Source: Ananas comosus
Lineage: Eukaryota; Streptophyta; Magnoliopsida; Poales; Bromeliaceae
Length of the DNA: 64,000 bases
Direction of reading: 5' to 3'
Assembly (NCBI RefSeq): GCF_001540865.1
Contig: NC_033621.1
Location: 13,308,143-13,372,142 of the forward strand
This document shows, one piece after another, positions 9,927-22,439 of the stretch. The first letter of the stretch is position 1; each line of letters opens with the position of its first letter. The notes below the pieces were generated by a model. The model made no database searches. It was not told where the DNA came from and worked only from the letters and a program-made list of their open reading frames with translations. Made by a program: the position numbers and the translations under genes.

Positions 9927-12364
9927 AAAAAATTCAATTTCTTATAGTCACACTTTTTTTTTTCTTTACAACGAAAAACACCCTAGAATATTTTCGCTTT
10001 GTCATCCAATATTTCGGAAAAAGAAAATTTAGAGAGAAAGATAGCAAGTTTATGAAAAGCAAGTAGACTTTAAATTTCTGATCCCAGATACTAACTATCA
10101 AGTTTTTAACCAATTGCACTAAGTATGGTTAGTTCTATATTTCAAAAAGTTATTTATTTTAATACAAGAACCAATCATTAAACAGGATACCACCCTGTAG
10201 TTGTTTAAAAAAATTTACTTCGCTACCCTATTTGACAATAAATTTTTGGAGTAAAACAAACATTTGAATGCGTCAATAAATTTATTAAAGTAACTAATTA
10301 GTTATTTTGAACGCTACGAAAATGTATTGTTTATCTTTATATATTTAGTTAGTATACTTCATATAATTTTAGCAACTGTAAATTTATTAAAACAAATAAT
10401 TAGTTTAAATGTGAAGTCAAAATATCATTGGCTAACAACTCAAATCAAACAAATTGAATAGTTGAATAGTAAAATTATTTTGAATAATTGGATAGTCGAT
10501 TCAAAATAATCTATAGTACAGATAAATTTTCTACATTTTTACAAAATAATAATTATTTTTTAAAAAAATAAAAATAAAGATCAAAGGATGTTGATCCAAC
10601 CTTATCCACCAACCCACAAAACCACCATTTCTCTTATTTTTTGGACTGATGAGTTGGCAAAGTCAAAGTCTCCTCTCCTACCTTGGCCTAGTAGCTCACT
10701 ATTTTTGAACCTCTTTGGGCTTCAATTCAAATAAAATTAAAATTAAAAAAAAGAAAAAAACTAGACAATCCTTTAGAATTTGCACCATTTGTACTTGGAC
10801 CACCTTTTGGGTATATCCACATCACCCAAAATCCAACTTATGTTTCCTAGACAAATGGATGTTATATCCACATCACCCCCTTTCTCTATTTTAATTGGGT
10901 TGTTGCAACATGAGGAAGTTTCCTACCATTGCACTATGGCTATTTGATATAATTTTTTGGAGCAATTGCTTATATACCTTTAAAAAAATTTTGGCTTTCT
11001 AATTTACCGTTCTTAGAAAGTTAATATTGAAAATATTTTTTTTACGTTCCGACCTATTTCAAATATATTTCTAGAGGTAAATTCTGTTAATAAACTGTTA
11101 GTAATAGTTGTTATTTATATGAAATTACTATTTTGCGCTTTCAAATATATCATTTTATCATCACCGACTTTTCTTATTTGTCCTTAAGTTAGAGGTACAA
11201 AAAGTATTTTGATTTTTAATCTTTTCAAATATACCCTTCTACCATCACCAACATTTCTTATTTGCCCTTAAGTTAAGGACAAAAGAAACATTTTATTTTA
11301 TTTTTTTAAACTCTAGTAGATATTTAACTCACGTTTAACCCACGTTAACTTAACGGACGGTAACTACAGAAATATTTTGGAATAACGGAGGAATATATGA
11401 GGGGTGTATTGGAAAGGAAAAAAAAAAGTAGAAATAAATGAGATATTTTCGAAGTTTTGAGAGGTATATATATAGGTAATTATTCCTATTTTTTTTTGCT
11501 TCTACGTCGAGCTACAATTATCTATATTCAGATAACAAATAGTTTCAAAAGTCGAAAACTTTTGATTTAGTAAGAAGCATAATTTTGAGTCTCAAAAAGT
11601 GGACTTGCTCATTTGGAGTAACTTATTTGATCTATAATGAGAAACTATTTGAGAAAAAAAATTATAGTGTTTTTTTTTTTTTTATGACACAGATTATATT
11701 TGAAAAAAAAACAGGTGATAAGGCATTACCAAATTCAGCTTGTGTTAAAAATCATCTAAAGCTATTGGAGCCAAAAAAAAAGGATTAATTATTCACACCA
11801 TTGAATGCTTTTTACATTTATATGATACAAATAGACGCCTCCAAATCTATGCAACGAATTAAAAAAAACATAAAATGTGCCAAAAATTAAAAAAAAACAC
11901 CTACAAATGCGTTCCTAAGCTCCAAGCGAACAACAAATTAAATGTGAAAAACAAAAAAAAAAACTACTGCTAGAAGTAGAGCTATAAGGAATCGAACCTT
12001 TTATTCTATTGCGCTCTCAATTCAACAGGTGGAAGGTCAATAATTCTACAAAATTTTGTTGAAGTACATGCATTCAATTATGATTTTATTGGGAGATGAG
12101 AAGGGAACGGTTTTGAAAGATGAGGGATTTTGGAGGTTGGGAGATGAGAGGGAATAGTTTTGGTGCAATTATATGCATTCAATTGTGGTTTTATTGGGAG
12201 ATAAGGAGGGAACGGTTTTGAAGATGAGGGGTTTTGAAGGTTGGGAGATGAAAGAGAGCAGTTTTGAAAGAAAGAGGTAACGCCATGTCAGCAAGATATT
12301 GGGGATTCATAGATTAGTATAGATATGGCAAATACGTAATAATTTTTATGTGTTAAATATCATA
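9927..12364. other. AT-rich intergenic DNA with MITE remnants
   Basis: No gene is supported. It holds decayed repeats, a TIR element near 10961-11490, and a T-box-like motif (minus strand GGTTCGATTCC near 11990) that may come from a tRNA-derived SINE but lacks a foldable tRNA. At 12060-12280 a roughly 120-bp segment (GATGAGAAGGGAACGGTTTT) is repeated imperfectly. Confidence 0.5.
10961..11490. mobile_element. MITE with imperfect TIRs
   Basis: AGCAATTGCTTATATACCT at the left faces the complement of AATAATTACCTATATATA at the right. Two internal direct copies of TTATTTGTCCTTAAGTTA-like text occur at 11174 and 11259. There is no ORF. Boundaries are approximate. Confidence 0.4.
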
Positions 12365-12434
12365 CACTACTAGAAATAGGAGGAGAAGCGAGAGCTAAGA
12401 CGTATTTATCTTAAGCATAAATCTATATTAGGAC
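12365..12434 (+). mobile_element. CACTA-type terminus, truncated
   Basis: CACTACTAGAAATAGGAG is a classic plant CACTA (CMC/En-Spm) end. The complementary CTAGTAGTG end is not found downstream. This is a remnant directly beside, and possibly interrupted by, the complete element at 12435. Confidence 0.4.
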
Positions 12435-12948
12435 CACTACAACAAAAACGGTGTATAGCGACACTTTTAAATGTAGGTACATGTCAAAAAAGTGCTGCTA
12501 GCTAAAATTACCGACACTTTTAAAAAGTATTGCTATATGTGGGGTCGCTAGGTATATAGTGACAGTTAAAGAGTGTCGCTATAACCTAAAAGAGTGCTGC
12601 TAATTTATCAATACTTATTTAAGCATTTAGCAACCGCCGAAACTCTATCTCGTTGGCTGCGGTGGCGGAGGAGGACGACAGGAAAGGCTCTTCGTCTAGA
12701 ATTTCAGTGGATTGAGTGAATAGAAAAGAAAAGATGGTAATTGGTTTTTCTTTTTGTTTTTCTTTTTTGTTTGTAATCGGGCCAAATGGACTGGGTGTGG
12801 TGGGTTGAGTAGAGTACTCTTTTATTTTTGGTTGGATTGGGCTTTATATTTAGGCATTAGTAGATGTTTTTTAAATTTTAGCATAAATGGAACACTTACT
12901 CAAAAGTGTCTCAAACATGTGTCTCTATAACCTAATTCTGTTGTAGTG
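12435..12948. mobile_element. non-autonomous CACTA transposon with perfect 3-bp TSD
   Basis: The element starts CACTACAACAAAAACGG and ends TCTGTTGTAGTG. It is flanked by GAC on both sides (12432-12434 and 12949-12951). CACTA ends plus a 3-bp target duplication define the CMC/En-Spm superfamily. Subterminal repeats of a GACACTTTTAAA/AGTGTCGCTATA type, in both orientations, resemble transposase-binding arrays. At 514 bp it has no transposase and depends on an autonomous partner. Confidence 0.85.
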
Positions 12949-12951
12949 GAC

Positions 12952-14313
12952 ATAGATTATTCTTAAGAGAGTGTTGTTAAACAATTAAAAACTCACTTTA
13001 ATTTCCATGTTTCTTTTAATTCCTATCCTAGTTTTCAAAAGCTAGAATCATACAATTTTGGATGTTTCAAGTCAAACAACTAATTGGACCAAAGCACCTA
13101 CTTTTTTTTAAAATAAATAAATAAAATTATGAAATGGTCACAACAATATAAGTCACAGAACTTATCAAAGAAAATTTTGCTAAGTCATAGATTTGATGAT
13201 GTAATCAATGTACATATTTTGACATGTTGATTCTTCCGTATCTTTTAGACCATGACTATATATATAATAACATTTTTTTTGACTAAACTATATTTTTTTT
13301 ACACTTTAAAATTTTAATTTATTATTATTTTTGTTTGAATTTTTTAAGTTATTGTAATTAAAAATTAGTTCATTAAATACTAATATATTGCTGATATGAA
13401 AGTAGCATGACAGTATTGTGATTGACTATACAATAATGATTAAGATGTTATATCATTTTTTCATTAACAATATATCAATATTTAGTTAAGTAAATTAAAT
13501 TGTGAGACTTAAATATAATAATTTAGAATAAAATTTAAAATAAATTAAAGTTTGAGAATTAAAGTATTATGCATCTTATAGTTCGAGGATCAAAACTTCA
13601 ATATTTTAGCCTTTTTTGCATCTCTAGTACCATGAGTTCATGTTCATTGAGATTTCAGAAACTTATTTTATTAGGTAATTTTGTTTCTACTTTTAGCAAT
13701 AATTAATAGTTTTAATTTATTTTGTATATAAAAAAGTTCGAGGTTTATACTATATCGAAAAGTGAAAATAAAATTCTAAATCATTCGTTTATATTTTAAT
13801 TCATTTGTTAGTTAACGTTATGAAACTAGGTGGAGTGGAAAATAAATGAGTAGCATAAATTAAGCCTTTTAATTAACTTAAAAATTCTTAATTTTTATAA
13901 GTTTCTTTCCTTTTTTTTAATAATATAATATATTTTGTGGGGTTGTGGAATGTGGATCCTCGTGTTTTTAAATTTGGAGGCATTTCACACGTGACTTGTC
14001 GCGTGCACGTGTGTCACGAAAACCATTGCATTGAGTATAAATTACTCAAAAAAAAAAAAACTTTACCAAATTTATTAGTATGGTGATAAAATTATTATTT
14101 TTTGTAATTCGGGTTTGATTTCATTTAGCTTCAAAATATTTCTTAAAAAAGATTTAATTTACCAGCAATAGCTAAGTTTATCAATCTATCAATCGATTTT
14201 GTTTATACCATTCATAAAAAGAAAATCATACGTATCTGAAGCTTCTTGAATATTAAAATTGTATATGTAAAAAGGTTTGGATAGTAACCTTTGCGCACTT
14301 TGGGGCCTCGTAC

Positions 14314-14344
<31 letters not shown>

Positions 14345-14822
14345 AACACTAATTCGCGCGGTTTATTACCCTACTTCTATTTGTATTTTCAGCGCAGCTC
14401 CAAAAATATCACATATATTTATTAACACATTAATAATGTACAAAATAATATTCTGAATGATTCGAAGCTTTTTTCTTTCGACAATAGCCAATTAATCATT
14501 AGTAACCATATTCAGAGAGCCATGGGTATTTTCAAAAAAATAAAATCTTATTATATATTTATCATTTTAAAATTTAAAATTCATATAAAATATTAATTTA
14601 TTAACAATATTCGAATTTTTTTAATGCATATGCACCATCAATTTCTTATATTTTAGTTTAGGAGCCCTATGTAAAGTTTACACTTATTGGGGCCTTGTGT
14701 CCTATATTAATTCACTTACCTGGTCTTTTTTTTTTTATTTAGCTAATACTCAAATCTGAAAATCTTGTGAGATTCAAACTTATTATCTTTTGTTTTAATA
14801 TGATATATATATATATATATAT
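12952..14822. other. AT-rich intergenic DNA, no gene seen
   Basis: Contains a decayed TIR-type repeat near 13260-13620 of the same type as 60920-61290, a poly(A) run near 14312-14342 and an (AT)n run near 14803-14824. No reading frame looks genuine. Confidence 0.5.
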
Positions 14823-15778
14823 ATGTTGAATTATATAAAATAATTACTATACTTAAAAAGTTTAAATTGATAGAAAATAGTATATTTTCAATAATTATAT
14901 ATAACATGTTGCTTTTCACGACTTCTTGATTGTATTTTGTCAAAAATGATTGCGTAGGTAACATGGTACGAGAGAAGAAACTTACGTGGCCATGCATGTG
15001 AGGAGGGGCGCTAATTTTTTTTATAAATTATTTCTTATCGGATCGACTTTTATTTGATAATAAATATTATTGTTGTTCTTCAATTAAGTCACGGAGTTGA
15101 AATATATCAACTTAATTGTTACCAAAAAAGAGTTTCATAATGAGAATGACGAAAATTTGGACATCTAGGACCTAACTGCAACATAATATAAAGTTTGGAG
15201 ATCTAAATAGAAAAAAATAATAATAATTAGTAGGGATGTCAACGGGTTGGGTCTGGGTCGGATTTTTAAAAGCCCGAACCTGAACCCGAAAACCAAATTA
15301 AAATTCGTACCCGGATTCGAATTCGGCGGGTTTTAAAAATCCATACCGTTGAATGAAGATTTAAGAGATAAAAATTATTAAATATTTTATATATTATATA
15401 AATGAATAAAAATAAAGTATGTATATATATAATTTATTCAGGTTCAGGTTCGGGCCAGATAAATACAAAATCCATACCCGTTAGGTTTTTATTTTCTATA
15501 CTCATAACCGAATCCATACATGTTTAGCTTGGGTAAACCGGCCCCGTTCAGATTCGGATTCGGATAATATTTCGGATATCCATATCCATTGACATCCCTA
15601 ATAATTAAGGACCAAATTGTAAAATTTAGATACCGAAGGTGCAATTTCTCATCTAATAGGGTATCCTCTAACTATGAGCTGCGTAACGCTTTATTGCTTA
15701 AACTTTACTTTTCGTAATTTATGGCTCGATGGTATCATCAACCACGATACTTTCATATTATCTGTACATTATCAAAAA
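14823..15778. repeat. segmental duplication, copy 1
   Basis: Direct repeat of 15800-16636 (offset about 977 bp at the left). Shared landmarks include ATGTTGAATTATATAAAATA, CTTACGTGGCC..ATGCATGTGAGG, GGACCTAACTGCAACATAAT and TATGGCTCGATGGTATCATC. This copy carries a hAT-type MITE (15231-15600) absent from copy 2. Confidence 0.85.
15231..15600. mobile_element. hAT-type MITE with 8-bp TSD
   Basis: Starts TAGGGATGTCAACGGGTTGG and ends CCATTGACATCCCTA. The flanks ATAATTAG and ATAATTAA match at 7 of 8 positions. Copy 2 of the surrounding duplication has no element here, an empty site that supports insertion. The 370 bp have no coding capacity. Confidence 0.75.
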
Positions 15779-15799
15779 ATTCAGCTCATAGCAAATACT

Positions 15800-16636
15800 A
15801 TGTTGAATTATATAAAATAATTATTATACTTTAAAAGTTTAAATGGATAGAAAATAGTATATTTTCAATAATTATATATAACATGTTGCTTTTTACGACC
15901 TTTTGATTGTATTTTGTCAAATATGATTGCGTAGGTAACATGGTACAAGAGAAGAAACTTACGTGGCCCATGCATGTGAGGTGGGGCGCTAATTTTTTAT
16001 AAATTATTTCTTATCAAATCGACCTTTACTTTATAATAAAGATTATTGTTGTTCTTCAATTAAGTCATGAGTTGAAATATATATATCAACTTAATTTTTA
16101 CCAAATAAGGGTTTCATAAAAGTATGGACCGTCCCTAGAACAAGTGGCAAAGAATTTGGTGGCTGATATTCGAGATCCAAATTCGAATTCTAGTTGATTC
16201 ATATTTTCAGCTAAGTTTATTTCTAAATAAAATAAACGAAGCGGGTAGCGTGCTACCTATCTCTCTCTCTCTCTCTCAAAAAAAAAAAAAAAAAACTTAG
16301 AAAATTTGTGCCGATATTGATCAGAGGCTGTTAGAAGATGGCCGTGGTAAGTTCACCTAGCGAACTCCATAACGAGGATGACGAGAATTTGGATATCTAG
16401 GACCTAACTGCAACATAATATAAAGTTTGGAGATCTAAATAGAAAAAAATAATAATAATTACTAATTAGGTACCAAATTGTAAATATTAGGTACCGAAGG
16501 TGCAATTTCTCATCTAATGGGGTGTTCTCTAACTATGAGCTGCATAACGCTTTATTGCTCAAACTTTACTTTTCGTAATTTATGGCTCGATGGTATCATC
16601 AACCACGATACTTCATATTACCTGTACATTATCAAA
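15800..16636. repeat. segmental duplication, copy 2
   Basis: Second copy of 14823-15778. It lacks the hAT MITE but carries its own insertion at 16120-16372. The two copies differ by scattered substitutions and small indels. Confidence 0.85.
16120..16372 (+). mobile_element. SINE-like insertion
   Basis: Absent from duplication copy 1, which fixes its limits. CATAA occurs on both sides (16115-16119 and 16368-16372). The 5' part contains a degenerate pol III B-box-like AAATTCGAATTCTAG, then a CT run and an A tail at about 16261-16296, followed by about 75 bp of extra DNA. A related text occurs near 60540-60625. The tRNA origin is not established. Confidence 0.5.
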
Positions 16637-16639
16637 TTC

Positions 16640-17280
16640 TCAATATTTAGCTAATTAAATTGAATTGAGTGGCTTATATTACAATAATTTACAAAATTTA
16701 AATAAAATATTATAATATATTAAAATTTGAGGACTAAAATGTCAAGGAACTCATAGTGTGAGGACTAAAAAGTGTAATATTCACCTTTCCTAATATTTTT
16801 TTGGTGCGATTAATCCCAAGTTGCCATCCCAAAAAGATTTGGCGGACGGTCCACAGCTGACCCACCCGGCCACCCCCGTGCGACCCGCTTCTGCGGGGCC
16901 CACACTCCCCCAAATTTCCGGTTTTGCCCTCGTCCTCTTACCGGCTACTCCCGGTCACCCTCCGAACATAAATTGTATATATTTCATGGACCCGGTGCAC
17001 TGTGCACCTCACACTAAAAGAAAAAGAAATTATATAAGGATTAATTGCATACAAGTCCTACAAACAACATAGGGCGTAATCTTCCAAATATCAACGGTAA
17101 CATTTTTTGGGATTTGGTTTAAAACTTTCACTTTTTATTAAGGTATTAAATAATAAAGAAAAATTGGGGTATGATTCATGGACCGTACGATACACCGGGT
17201 GTATGCAATAGCGAACCCACCAACCGTACGTATCCCACCTCGTTTCCCCTCCCAATGTAAGTAACAAACACTCTTCAAAC
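16640..17280. other. intergenic DNA upstream of neutral invertase
   Basis: 16640-16790 is one arm of a decayed TIR repeat. 16815-17000 is more GC-rich but has no supported gene. 17040-17090 resembles the left end of the MITE at 47171. The invertase promoter should lie in roughly 17100-17300. Confidence 0.4.
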
Positions 17281-17411
17281 CCCTGCTTCTTTTCAGTTCT
17301 CTCTCTCCCCACTCCTCGTTTCCCTCTCCCGATTCCCATCCGTTTCCCCCACCCTCCGACTCCGAGCTCCGTTCACTCCGAATCTCTAGGGTTTCTCTCC
17401 CACAATTTTGG

Positions 17412-18248
17412 GTAATTTTCGCAATTTAATTCCATTTTTGGAAACTTTTGCGCTTTGATCTTATCCTATCCGTCTAAATCAGCGGATTTGAGCATATTTT
17501 TTTGGGATGTTGTTTCCATTTTTGCACTAATTTACTACGATTTTATGCTTCATTTACTTGGATCTTGGTCCGAGATCCCAGAATGTGGCTAAAGGTTCGA
17601 TTTTTACTAGAGTAGATTCCGTCGCAATGATTCTATGTTCCAATCTTAAGTTTCGGAGCTTCCTTTTTGTGATTTTGATCGAAATCCGCGGATTTGAGCA
17701 AATTTTTTGCGATGTTGTTTACATATTTTTTTCGCTAATTAATCCGGGATCCTGAAATGTAACTAAAGCTTCGATTTTTCATCGTAATGATTCTAAGCTC
17801 TCAATTTATTCCATTTTTAATTTTTTTTGGTAAAAAAACTTTGATTGAAACGTGCGGATTTGAGCAAATTGTTTGCGATATTGTTTCCTTTTTTTTTACT
17901 AATTTACTTTTTTTTTTTGGCTTCCTTTAACGGGATCTCGATTTTGGATCACAAGATGTGCGTAAAGTTTCGGTTTTTAGTAATTTTTGCACTAGATTCC
18001 ATCGTGCTACTTCTACGTTTCCCAATTTATCCCCAATTTTCTAAGTTTTTTTTTTCCTAAACCATTTGGTGATTTCGATGAAATTCGGCGTGTTTGACCA
18101 ACTATTCACGAATTTTCTCCAATTTTTCAGTAATTTGCGAGTGTTTTTTTGCTTCACTTTTACTTGAATCGTGACCTAACGATCTCAAGGTGTAGCTAAA
18201 ATTAGTTGCTTTGGTTGGATCATAACAATTCTATGTTCTCCCTTGCAG
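17412..18248 (+). repeat. 5'-UTR intron of neutral invertase, built of degenerate tandem repeats
   Basis: A pyrimidine-rich leader (about 17290-17411, ending ..CTCTAGGGTTTCTCTCCCAC) is followed by a GT donor. The intron ends CTCCCTTGCAG at 18248, 29 nt before the ATG. The motif GCGGATTTGAGCA recurs at 17482, 17688 and 17854, and diverged at about 18086. Each is followed in order by a TGTTGTTT-like block, an ACTAATTTACT-like block, a GGATC block and ATGATTCTATGTTC-like text. Spacing is about 206, 166 and 232 bp. Confidence 0.65.
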
Positions 18249-18277
18249 TGTGTAGCCGCGCTTCTGAAACCCTAGAA

Positions 18278-21200
18278 ATGGATGGGCCATTAGGGCTTCG
18301 GAAGGTCGGGTCATACGCCTCCGTGGCCGACGCCGGAGACGAGCTCGACCTGAGCCGCCTCCTCGAGAAGCCGCCACCGAAGCTGAGCATCGAGCGGCAG
18401 CGCTCGTTCGAGGAGCGCTCGCTGAGCGAGCTCTCAATTAGCGTTCGCGCCCTCGATGCGGCAGCGTATGATCACGGCATGTTCTCACCCGGGATGCGGT
18501 CCTCGGGATTCGACACCCCGGCCTCGTCGGCGCGGAACTCGTTCGAGCCCCACCCGATGGTGGCGGAGGCGTGGGAGGCTCTCCGCCGCTCGCTGGTCTA
18601 CCTCCGGGGCCAGCCGGTGGGGACCATCGCCGCCTACGATCACGCCTCCGAGGAGATCCTCAATTATGATCAGGTATAAAATTTAAGCTAATTACTTATT
18701 TTAGTGAATTTATAGTCGTGAAAATTGCATGGAAAAAACTAACTAATCCTGTAAAGATGAACGATGGATTCAAATTTTGAAGTCAGATTGCCGCCGACCG
18801 GCTCAAATCAAAAAAAATTGAAAGGATTACGTAGTAAAATCAGAATTGTCCATAGTTTAGGTAGGTTTTGTAGCCGTTGTTTGTAGACCTAGCCTTTGTA
18901 CTATGTCATATGTTTTTATGTTGTAATTTCTTTTTAAAGTCAATGAATTCAAGGTTTACAGATTAATTATGAAATTTTTGTGGCAAGAGGATAAGTAATT
19001 TGTCGGGGGAAACAACAGTGGGATCTATTTGTCGCGCAGTTTCTTTTGACGGTCATGATGTTCTGGAAGCCTTTTTATCAGTTTCATTTTGAAACCCGAG
19101 TATGTTTAACTCTTAAGCATCTATCTCTAAACGCCTGTTGAAAAGAGCTGTTTGAAGAACCCCACCGACAGCCTCTTACTGTTGGTAGAAGCACAAGCTT
19201 CAAATTCGAGCTTTTGCTTCGGAAGTATGAAAGTTCATTGCAAACTTTACTCTGGGTGAAAAGCTCTGCTGTTGCTAAACCACTCGACTTTTGCTTCTCG
19301 AGTGTAGTTAAACAATTTTATTCTATGACATCAATTTAATTGCACCGAAAAGTAAATTGTTGTAAAATATATTTCATTGTTACAGTTGGTGCCGTTGTGA
19401 TAATGCATATTATCTAGCTATTTCTTACCGCATGATTTATAGCAACGATTTGCAGCGAATCTTGTTTGTTGTAAAAAATTGTTATTTCAACTAATAGTTG
19501 TCAATTGCAACATTATTTCTTGTTGGAAAAAAAATGGATTTCTTGTAGCGATTCGTAAGCTTGGTCAGAAAAACACTTGTATAAATTGGCTTCATATAAC
19601 CAATAATGAAAGAAAAGGCCGAATATTGTCAGTGCTGACTGATCTTTTGCATAGGTGTTTGTCCGTGATTTTGTGCCGAGTGCTCTGGCTTTCCTAATGA
19701 ACGGAGAACCAGAAATAGTCAAAAACTTTCTTCTGAAAACGCTTCACCTCCAAGGATGGGAGAAGAAGGTCGACCGCTTCAAGCTAGGGGAAGGCGTGAT
19801 GCCCGCGAGCTTCAAAGTGTTGCATGACCCAATCCGTAAGACTGACACCCTGATTGCTGATTTTGGTGCGAGTGCAATCGGACGGGTTGCACCAGTCGAC
19901 TCGGGATTCTGGTGGATCATACTTCTTCGTGCTTACACGAAGTCAACCGGCGATCTTTCTCTTGCGGAAACGCCAGAATGTCAAAAGGGGATGCGGCTTA
20001 TTCTGGCTTTGTGCCTGTCGGAAGGGTTTGACACTTTTCCCACACTCCTTTGTGCCGATGGATGCTCGATGATTGATCGGAGAATGGTAAGAAATAAATG
20101 GGAATCTTCTATTATCGATTTTGCAACATCTGTCTCTCTCTTGAATATCTGCAGAATTTCTTGCATGTGGTAATTGATCAAGATGATTTTTGACTCGTAA
20201 GAAATCAAAATACTCTGACTTGCCCGAATTCTATTATATTCTGCCATGTTAGAGTCATTTTATTCTCCAATCAAAGAGCTTAGAGGTTTGGTGTTATATA
20301 TTTTGATCTAATAATCATCCATGCTCTAGCTTCTGTGCGCAGCAGCTACGACCTTTGTAACAATTAAATATCTTCTCTTTCTATTGACGGACCCGCTCTT
20401 TGTGTTCAAAGTGAATACTGCAATGACCGGAAAGATCTCTTTGGACTTGAGCTGCCGGGTGTTATGATACTTGATTTCTGTATTCCTTATACATGGTTGA
20501 CGATAAATTAGCATTTAGTCACCATTCGTATACTACGTTCTTCGCTTAGCCATTCTTTCCATAGCTAAGCAGATTACTGTTTTTGCTTTTCGTTAGTAAA
20601 GTCTAGCATTATTCTCTCTCTTTCCATAGTCGGCAAGAGCATATGCATATGTTCTAATCGTGACAGTTGGAAAGTCATCTGTTAGGTGGACAAATAAAGA
20701 AAGTAGATATCGAGTCTCTCCTGCGTATATTCGTTTATAATACCATGAAAATAACTACTCGCGTGTATCATTTCATCCTTGGCATCAGAGTTGATGACTT
20801 GTGTTACTATCTAATGATTCAGCTTTACCTGTATACCAGTTATCGCGAAGCACCTATATATTCAATTATCCTGTGACAAAAGATTCCTTCCTTAATCCCT
20901 ACAAAATTGCAATCTATCTCCTCAACTATTTCTAATTTATGTTTTTCGAACTTTAGTCGGCTCCTTTCTCTTTCCTTTTTGGTTTTTAAACTCCAATGAT
21001 GTTATTCTTTCCTTGTCAGTGTAAATGTAGTATAAATGTGTAGTCGAAGTTGGTTATTACTAAGTAAATGTCCCGAAAGTATCTCTCGTGCTTGTTCCAG
21101 CATCATATTTAAAAGTCTTGCCGATTCATGCAAAAGAATGCTTATAGGCTATTGAGTCCTTATTCGACTCAGGAACCATTTTCTATCACTCTTTTTCGTC

Positions 21201-22379
21201 TCGGCCGTAATAAGTTTGTAATTTTCAGTTGTTTCATGCATGACAGTAAAATGGTTGAAGTCCTTCCTCTGCGGCCCTTGCTTTTCTGTTATTATGTTCT
21301 CTAACACTTACTCTTTAGGGGATATACGGATATCCTATAGAAATCCAAGCTCTCTTCTTCATGGCGTTGAGGTGCGCCCTCTCGATGCTTAAACACGACG
21401 CAGAGGGCAAGGAGTTTGTTGAACGTATCGTCAAACGCTTGCACGCATTAAGTTATCACATGCGAAGCTACTTCTGGCTCGACTTCCAACAGCTGAACGA
21501 CATATACCGCTGGAAAACTGAAGAGTATTCTCACACCGCCGTAAACAAGTTCAACGTAATTCCCGACTCCATTCCCGACTGGGTCTTCGACTTCATGCCC
21601 ACTCGCGGCGGATATTTCATCGGAAACGTGAGCCCCGCCCGCATGGACTTCCGGTGGTTCTGCCTCGGAAACTGTGTTGCTATATTATCGTCCCTCGCTA
21701 CTCCGGAGCAAGCTATGGCGATCATGGACTTGATTGAAGCGCGGTGGGAGGAGATTGTCGGGGAAATGCCTTTGAAGGTAGCTTATCCCGCGATCGAGAG
21801 CCACGAGTGGAGGATTGTTACAGGTTGCGATCCGAAGAATACCAGGTGGAGTTACCACAATGGAGGATCTTGGCCAGGTTAGTTACTTTAAACTTGTTGT
21901 TATTCAATTTTTACGTGCGCGCAGATATTATAATGCCGTGCCTCGTCTTTCCAACTGTTCACAAAGAAACAGTAAACAATGAAGCGCCGAAACTGTGATA
22001 GGGCTGTACTTCAAAAATTGCTTTCAGCTTCGGATATTTAACCTGCTTGCAATGATTCATTCTTTATGATCTTTTCTCTGCAGTGCTTCTGTGGCTTCTC
22101 ACCGCAGCATGCATAAAGACGGGTCGACCGCAAATCGCGAGGCGTGCAATAGAGCTCGCGGAAAGCCGGCTCTTGAAGGACGGCTGGCCGGAATACTACG
22201 ACGGAAAGCTCGGAAGATACATCGGAAAACAGGCCAGGAAGTTCCAGACTTGGTCCATCGCGGGCTATCTGGTGGCGAAGATGATGCTCGAAGACCCTTC
22301 GCATCTCGGCATGATCTCCCTCGAAGAGGATAAGGCGATGAAGCCGCTCATTAAGCGATCGACCTCGTGGACCTGCTGA
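18278..22379 (+). CDS. CINV: alkaline/neutral invertase (GH100), cytosolic type
   Basis: Four coding exons: 18278-18673, 19655-20086, 21319-21877 and 22084-22379, giving 560 residues, the normal family length. The enzyme hydrolyses sucrose to glucose and fructose at neutral-alkaline pH and is not glycosylated. No plastid or mitochondrial transit peptide is apparent, so a cytosolic/nuclear form is inferred. Family signatures: [62 protein letters not shown] (Asp214 is the probable catalytic acid by analogy with cyanobacterial InvA), [32 protein letters not shown] and [13 protein letters not shown]. The C-terminal IKRSTSW resembles the 14-3-3-binding phosphosite known in Arabidopsis CINV1; an N-terminal RQRSFEERS is another basic-Ser site. 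Splice sites GTATAA, GTAAGA and GTTAGT with AG acceptors keep frame. Confidence 0.95.
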
Positions 22380-22405
22380 CGCAGAGTATACCATAGATAA
22401 CTTAG

Positions 22406-22438
22406 AAAAAAGAAAGAAAGAAAGAAAGAAAGAAAGAA
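22406..22438 (+). repeat. (GAAA)n microsatellite in the invertase 3' UTR
   Basis: A tandem GAAA tetranucleotide run begins about 27 bp after the stop codon. It is likely length-polymorphic. Confidence 0.8.
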
Positions 22439-22439
22439 G

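Noticed and set aside
11960..12060. Possible tRNA gene (minus-strand GGTTCGATTCC)
   Set aside because: A T-loop-like box exists but I cannot fold acceptor and anticodon arms around it; more likely a SINE or decayed tRNA-derived repeat.
19513..19722. Minus-strand ORF over invertase intron 1/exon 2
   Set aside because: Overlaps a confident plus-strand exon and intron; no features of its own.
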